NCBI RefSeq assembly: GCF_029962835.1 | Contig: NC_080573.1 | Coordinates: 39,115,001-39,179,000, forward strand | Direction: 5' to 3' | Source of the DNA: Magnolia sinica | Taxonomy: Eukaryota; Streptophyta; Magnoliopsida; Magnoliales; Magnoliaceae | Length of the DNA stretch: 64,000 bases | Shown: in pieces, positions 59,727 through 64,000 of the stretch | How positions within the stretch are numbered: position 1 is the stretch's first letter | Layout of the letters: the number at the start of each line of letters is the position of its first letter | The notes under the pieces: generated by a model | The model's input: only the letters and a program-made list of their open reading frames with translations | What the model was told of the DNA's origin: nothing | The model's database searches: none | Position numbers and translations under genes: made by a program

Positions 59727-61139
59727 TTCATTGTGATGGTGTGGATCCCACCAATATGTGTTATATCTACCCCGTCCATCAACATCAGACGGTGTGGCCC
59801 ACCCTATTGCAAGTGATGATCCACACCATCCACTGTTTAGATGGACCCAATACACCCTTCTTTCTATATATTATATTTTATATTATATATATGATATATA
59901 TAATATAATATATATTGTATGTATATAATATAAGATATATATTATATATGTATACGTGTAGGTGGGCCACGTGCATGTGGAGCCCCACCATGGCGCCTGT
60001 GTTTGCACCGTCCAACGTCCCTGGACGCTGGACATGGGTTGGCTAACATGGAGTGCATGCACTGACGTGGGTTTGTACTAACAAAAAAAATTTTACTTTT
60101 GAGGTGGGCTGCTCATGTAGGCCCCACCTTGATGTATGTATATAATCCACGCCGTCCATTTCATTGCTCAGCCTATTTTAGGCGTTGAGTCGAAAAATGA
60201 AGTTGATCCCATTTTCTGGTGGGCCATACCATAGGAAATAGTGGTATTACCATTGAAACCCACTTTGATCCTTCTATTTGCCAAAAATACATTGCATATT
60301 GGTCTCATTTCGTCGATCATGGGTCGTAAAATCTAATGGCTAGGTCGGATCAATCTGATGTGGGTCTTACCATGGAAAAAGTGTGAGAAAACGTTTTTTT
60401 CTTTTTTTTAAAAGAAGCAGCTGCTAAGGACGCAGCAGCGTCCTGCGCTGGCGGGTGGACGGACGGGCTGGCCCTGACGGCCCCAGCTGTGGGCTCCACC
60501 GTGATGCGTTTCAAACATTAACATCGTGCATTTAAGGAGTCCCCTTTAAATTATGGGATATCCCAAAAATCAGCCGTATACGGAACTCAAGTGGGCCACA
60601 CCATCTAAAATCATGTGAAGACATGCCTAAAACATATAAAATCACTTGGTGGGGCCTACCTGAAATTTGGATGCGGATGAAACTTGGTCTGAACCCTCAG
60701 CTAAGTGGGACACACATAATGGGTGGGCTGGATTTGCGAACCACATTACGGTGGGCCCCTGACTGTGACCCTATGAACAGTTTAGGTGGCAGATAAACAT
60801 TCTAGTAGGCCCCAATTTTTCCTAGGTCCACGTGACCTTTTAAATAGGTTGGATGTCAGATAAATATCACGGTGGGCCCAGGTCATGTGTGACCTTATCA
60901 AAGGGTTGGATGGAAAATAAATATTACAGTAGGCCCCTGGTTGGGTGGAAAATAAACATTACTGTGGGCCCTAGGTCTGAGTGACCTTATCAATGGGTTG
61001 GATGGAAAATAAACATTATGGTAGGCCCCACATGGGACCCACTTATGTATGTATTGTAATCCACACCCTCCATTAGTGTGGGCCCCACCATGATGCATGT
61101 GTTTCATCCAACCGTCCAATCATTTTGGAAATTATTTTT

Positions 61140-61425
61140 AAGGTCGTGCGATAAGGCCCATCTTGGTGTATTTGTGGGCCGTTCATTGAGGCCCACCTTA
61201 AAATTGTATAAGGCCCATTGTGATGTATGCAAGGCCCATGGGTTATGGCCCATTGCAATGTACATATGGCCCATATATGAGGCCCATATGATTAAGCCCA
61301 TCTTAATGTAGTTATGGCCCATCTTGATATATACAAGACCCATGTACATGAGGCCCATTTGATGTATTGGAGGCCCATGGGTCGAGGCCCAATGGGATGT
61401 ACAGGAGGCCCATTATAACGTGATT
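61140..61425 (+). repeat. GGCCCA(T/C) array of the solo LTR
   Basis: About twelve copies of GGCCCA in variants of 'AGGCCCATTTGATGTAT', at the place corresponding to 250-790 in the other LTR copy, but shorter. Confidence 0.7.
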
Positions 61426-63106
61426 CCACCATGATTTATGTGTTGACCCTTATAGCGGGAGTGCCTTGGGAGCAATGTTGGTTAGATGCCCACATTGTAT
61501 GGATGATGTCGGTTAAATGTCCGCATTGTCAGTCTCCCTAAGGCCCATTGATAGGCCCATACTTGTAGTGTGTAGGCCGTCTAGGCCTGTCTTCATTTAT
61601 GAGCAGAGTTCATCATCATATAACATGTTTAGTATAGATCCGTGATTCATGACCATACGCATCATATGTATGCCTGATATGAGGAGTGACTGATCATAGT
61701 ATATGCCTTCAGGCGGATTGTTTATGGGCTCCCTGATAGACGGAGTTGCCCCACATGAGCGCGGTATGCACAAGATTGTTGCATGTCTGGTAGGGTGATT
61801 CATGTACTCGCATTTGTGTGATTGTGATTATTATATGCCCTATCAACATCAAGGCCCTAGCCTCCACAGACATATCGTGGGTGACTGGATTGGATACCGG
61901 AAATATTATTACTAAGTATCAGGGTGCCATAGATGTCCTTGGGTGAAAATCTCTAAACCCGATGGTACTAGAGGATGACTCCAACGTCGAGACCGAATGG
62001 ATATAGAGCGCACGAGGGCTGAATACCAGGAGGCCACGTCTCCCACTATGTCGTGGTCTGTTAGAAAGGGGTGTGGCCTTACTCGCCCGAGGGTAGGGGG
62101 CAATACTAGGCTGAGTTTGACCAGCTCGTGAATGGGTCCACTATCGACATGCCGGATAGGTATTAGCAGACTATTGGTCAGGTGGATAGTGAGGTTTCTT
62201 ACCCTCACTTGGACTGTGCGGCTAGGAGAGTTGCAGTACCACTTGGAGTGTACTAAACCTTGGTGATTATCCAGAATGAGAACTGTACTGATTTATGATG
62301 AGGATTGACATGTTTGAGTTGCATCTCTCATCGCATGGCCGTGTTATGGCCGATAGCATTTATATCTTGCACCGCATAACCTTGGTACGGCTAATTGCAT
62401 TCATGTACTCATCACTATGATTCTGCATTACTCTGACCTTGCATTCTGAGCAGGCTTATATTACGCACACACTTACACCACCCTCTAAACTTTTTATAAG
62501 CTTATGCACGATTGATGCGTGCAAGTGACGCTAGGACGCAGCCGTAGCCTTGTCAGAGTTGGAGCGTGTAGTCGAGCTTTTGGAGTTTCTGTTATTATCA
62601 TCATCTTATATTTTCCTTTTATACGCATTGTACTTAGAAGTTTTTTTAATCATAGTGGATTTTGTGATGGTGGTCTTGTGGTTATTGTTCGTGGGTTATA
62701 CTAATTATGAATTACATCGATATTAGAAATCCTCCTTATAGGATCCCAGGATCGGAACCTGGTAAATGGGTGCCAGGAGCCGAGAATGGGGTTCTATGGA
62801 GGTTGTCGACGCCGGATTCGGCGATCGAAAATTTTGTGAGCCTAGTTTCCGAGTTCAGGGAGTGATAAGTCAGCCTGAGTTTTACCTCAGTTGATCTTTC
62901 GTGATGGTCTCCACCTTTTGATCAACAGATCAGATGTCCTGCACATCTGTCATTTTGAATAGAACTCGGCAACAGAGAATTTCGGAAGTGAACCATCGAA
63001 TCTGATGAAATCAACATCAAATTGAATTAAAAAAAGGAAAAAAATTCCTCAACCATAAAAAATCAATAGATTTCCAACAGAAAAGGGGGAAAAAGTGAAG
63101 ATCAAA

Positions 63107-63215
63107 GGAATCTGACTGTCTCCGTCCTTATTAAACATGGCAAATGCCTCATTGAACTCAGAGATCTGATCATCCCCAAACTCACCTCTATCAGCGTCGA
63201 TGTCAGCGTGGACGG
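63107..63215 (-). pseudogene. Captured calmodulin-type EF-hand fragment
   Basis: The minus strand reads 'DDQISEFNEAFAMFNKDGDS', close to the first helix and half of the first calcium loop of calmodulin, where plant calmodulin genes have their intron. Asp-x-Asp of the loop is kept, with Asn in place of the first Asp. The preceding residues are not calmodulin-like and pass into a (TA)n run (63238-63310). Only this one piece is seen. Confidence 0.75.
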
Positions 63216-63237
63216 CAAACCGACCATCTTCAACGAA

Positions 63238-63285
<48 letters not shown>

Positions 63286-63310
63286 ATGTATATATATATA
63301 TATATATATA
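63238..63310. repeat. (TA)n microsatellite
   Basis: About 35 TA units with one interruption. They create spurious Ile-Tyr ORFs on the minus strand. Confidence 0.97.
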
Positions 63311-63534
63311 CGAGACCCATGTATGAGGCACATTGAGGAGAAGTTGATGGAGAGATAAGGGTATTTTGTGGAGAAGATGAGAGATTGGGTGTTTTTTTTT
63401 TTTTTTAAAAATTTTAGGGAGAAAGGGTTAGTCGGTGGGCTTTTTAGGGAGGAGACGAGAGAGAGAGGCAGAGGTGAGATGATTTAGGGTTCCGGAACTT
63501 TTACAACATATTTGTGACCGTGGGTCATTTACGG

Positions 63535-63580
63535 GTGTCAGCCTAAAAAAGCGCCGGTAATTCCAGCATTTCTTGTAGTG
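63535..63580. repeat. Right terminal repeat of CACTA unit 2
   Basis: It ends AAAGCGCCGGTAATTCCAGC, then ATTTCTTGTAGTG, with AGG following. TTACCGGCGCTTT in reverse complement matches the left end. Confidence 0.82.
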
Positions 63581-63763
63581 AGGATAATGAGAAACATGAT
63601 CTTATGGACCACTTGTCTGTACGACGCTCCTCAGGGTGCATGTGTCTGTACATCAAATGTGGACTGTTCGTTGTCATTGTCCATTGCTTCACACATGGTG
63701 GCCCACTTGATTAATGGACCAGCAGATTATTTTGGGTAAGGAACATCAACCATGGTGAGAAAT
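63581..63763. other. Flank of CACTA unit 2
   Basis: Short non-coding stretch; presumably continues the 3' flank of the terpene synthase remnant that ends at 35374. Confidence 0.45.
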
Positions 63764-64000
63764 TGTAACGCCCTGAAATTCGGGGGTCGAGCATAACTCA
63801 GCTCCCGAGTTCCAAAACATCACTTATGCAACATATTTAATGATGGATGTATGTTGACTGTATTAGTGCATAAAACATGGAATAGATTAAGCCAAAACAC
63901 AGATATGATTCAGGGATAAGTGAATAAAGCAAGCGGAAAACTTATAGAAAAATATGTGTACAAGTGTAAATCCCTGAAGTACATATACAAACTAGGTCGT
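63764..64000 (-). mobile_element. Start of another LTR (cut by the window end)
   Basis: TGTAACGCCCTGAAATTCGG is typical wording for the outer end of a plant Ty3 LTR lying in minus orientation. Only 237 bases are visible, so this is tentative. Confidence 0.5.

Larger units (their letters stand above)
58860..62867 (+). mobile_element. Solo LTR of a long-LTR Ty3 element (4008 bp)
   Basis: It starts TGTAAGACCTGTATCC and ends GGGAGTGATA. AGTCA stands directly outside both ends (58855-58859 and 62868-62872), a 5-bp target duplication, and no internal region is present. The 3' 1.4 kb matches 840-2170 closely. The end TA instead of CA is a one-base change. The overlapping ORFs at 59014-59503 are a product of the pyrimidine-rich text and not genes. 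Solo LTRs arise by recombination between the two LTRs of one element. Confidence 0.93.
35375..63580. mobile_element. CACTA-ended composite unit 2 (non-autonomous), with captured exons and nested insertions
   Basis: The left end CACTACAACAACTGGGAC leads to TTACCGGCGCT. The right end in reverse complement is CACTACAAGAAATGCTGG leading to the same TTACCGGCGCT. AGG stands outside both ends. Subterminal repeats of the GGCGCT type follow inside. No transposase is visible. Minus-strand exon fragments of 2-oxoglutarate dehydrogenase, LOG, MAP kinase, SMC2 and calmodulin type are inside, so this is a gene-capturing (Pack-type) element. Three later insertions (hAT-like, Ty3 retrotransposon, solo LTR) make up 18.7 kb of its 28.2 kb. 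A 3-bp match alone is weak evidence; the end similarity adds to it. A third CACTA end at 57897 leaves an alternative: two adjoining elements. Confidence 0.72.

Noticed and set aside
63049..63333. ORF of 94 codons starting with Ile-Tyr repeats
   Set aside because: The start is a (TA)n run. Only the calmodulin-like piece inside it is kept as a feature.
1..64000. CRISPR arrays, bacterial operons, rRNA or tRNA genes
   Set aside because: No regularly spaced identical repeats, no cloverleaf or rRNA text was seen, and the window is clearly plant nuclear DNA.

Overview
The window is nuclear DNA from a flowering plant. Large genes are broken into short exons with GT/AG borders, the repeats are plant LTR-retrotransposons, CACTA and hAT elements, and several palindromic MITEs carry the 'GTGGGCCCCACCATGATG'-type ends that I associate from memory with magnoliid genomes (Lauraceae/Magnoliaceae). 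The magnoliid assignment is inference; plant is firm. I see no complete, intact host gene. Almost everything is mobile DNA nested in mobile DNA, with one decayed terpene synthase between the two largest elements.

Left part (1-13297): the 3' part of a very long LTR (1-2170); a decayed Tat-lineage Ty3 polymerase on the minus strand (about 3850-6078) with a plus-strand coding remnant tail-to-tail beside it; LTR-like fragments; and a plus-strand ORF with a plant mobile domain (PMD, about 7856-12090). LTR-like promoter segments related to each other lie in opposite orientation on both sides of the PMD ORF.

First CACTA element (13298-32079, 18.8 kb, 3-bp duplication CCA): it interrupts an LTR-like segment whose halves continue at 13297 and 32080. 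On the minus strand it carries decayed TNPD (TNP2) and TNPA (Transposase_24) genes. Its left third holds captured exons of unrelated host genes: a 72-bp LRR exon, a J-domain, enolase, a short-chain dehydrogenase, and the catalytic region of the largest subunit of RNA polymerase IV/V. Two complete palindromic MITEs lie in this left third; a third complete copy and a half copy lie in its right part.

Terpene synthase remnant (32890-35031, plus strand): the last three exons, keeping the NSE/DTE metal motif but without the DDxxD exon and with a frameshift.

Second CACTA-ended unit (35375-63580, 28.2 kb, 3-bp duplication AGG): no transposase is visible. It carries captured minus-strand exons of 2-oxoglutarate dehydrogenase E1, LOG (cytokinin activation), a MAP kinase, SMC2 and a calmodulin-like protein. 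Inserted into it are a 1.2-kb hAT-like element (38664-39847, 8-bp duplication), a 13.5-kb Ty3 chromovirus with unusually long LTRs (42225-55680, 5-bp duplication TCACT) and a 4.0-kb solo LTR (58860-62867, 5-bp duplication AGTCA). Without these three, the unit would be about 9.5 kb. A further CACTA-type end inside it (57897) suggests a composite history. The window ends in the first bases of another LTR (63764 onward).
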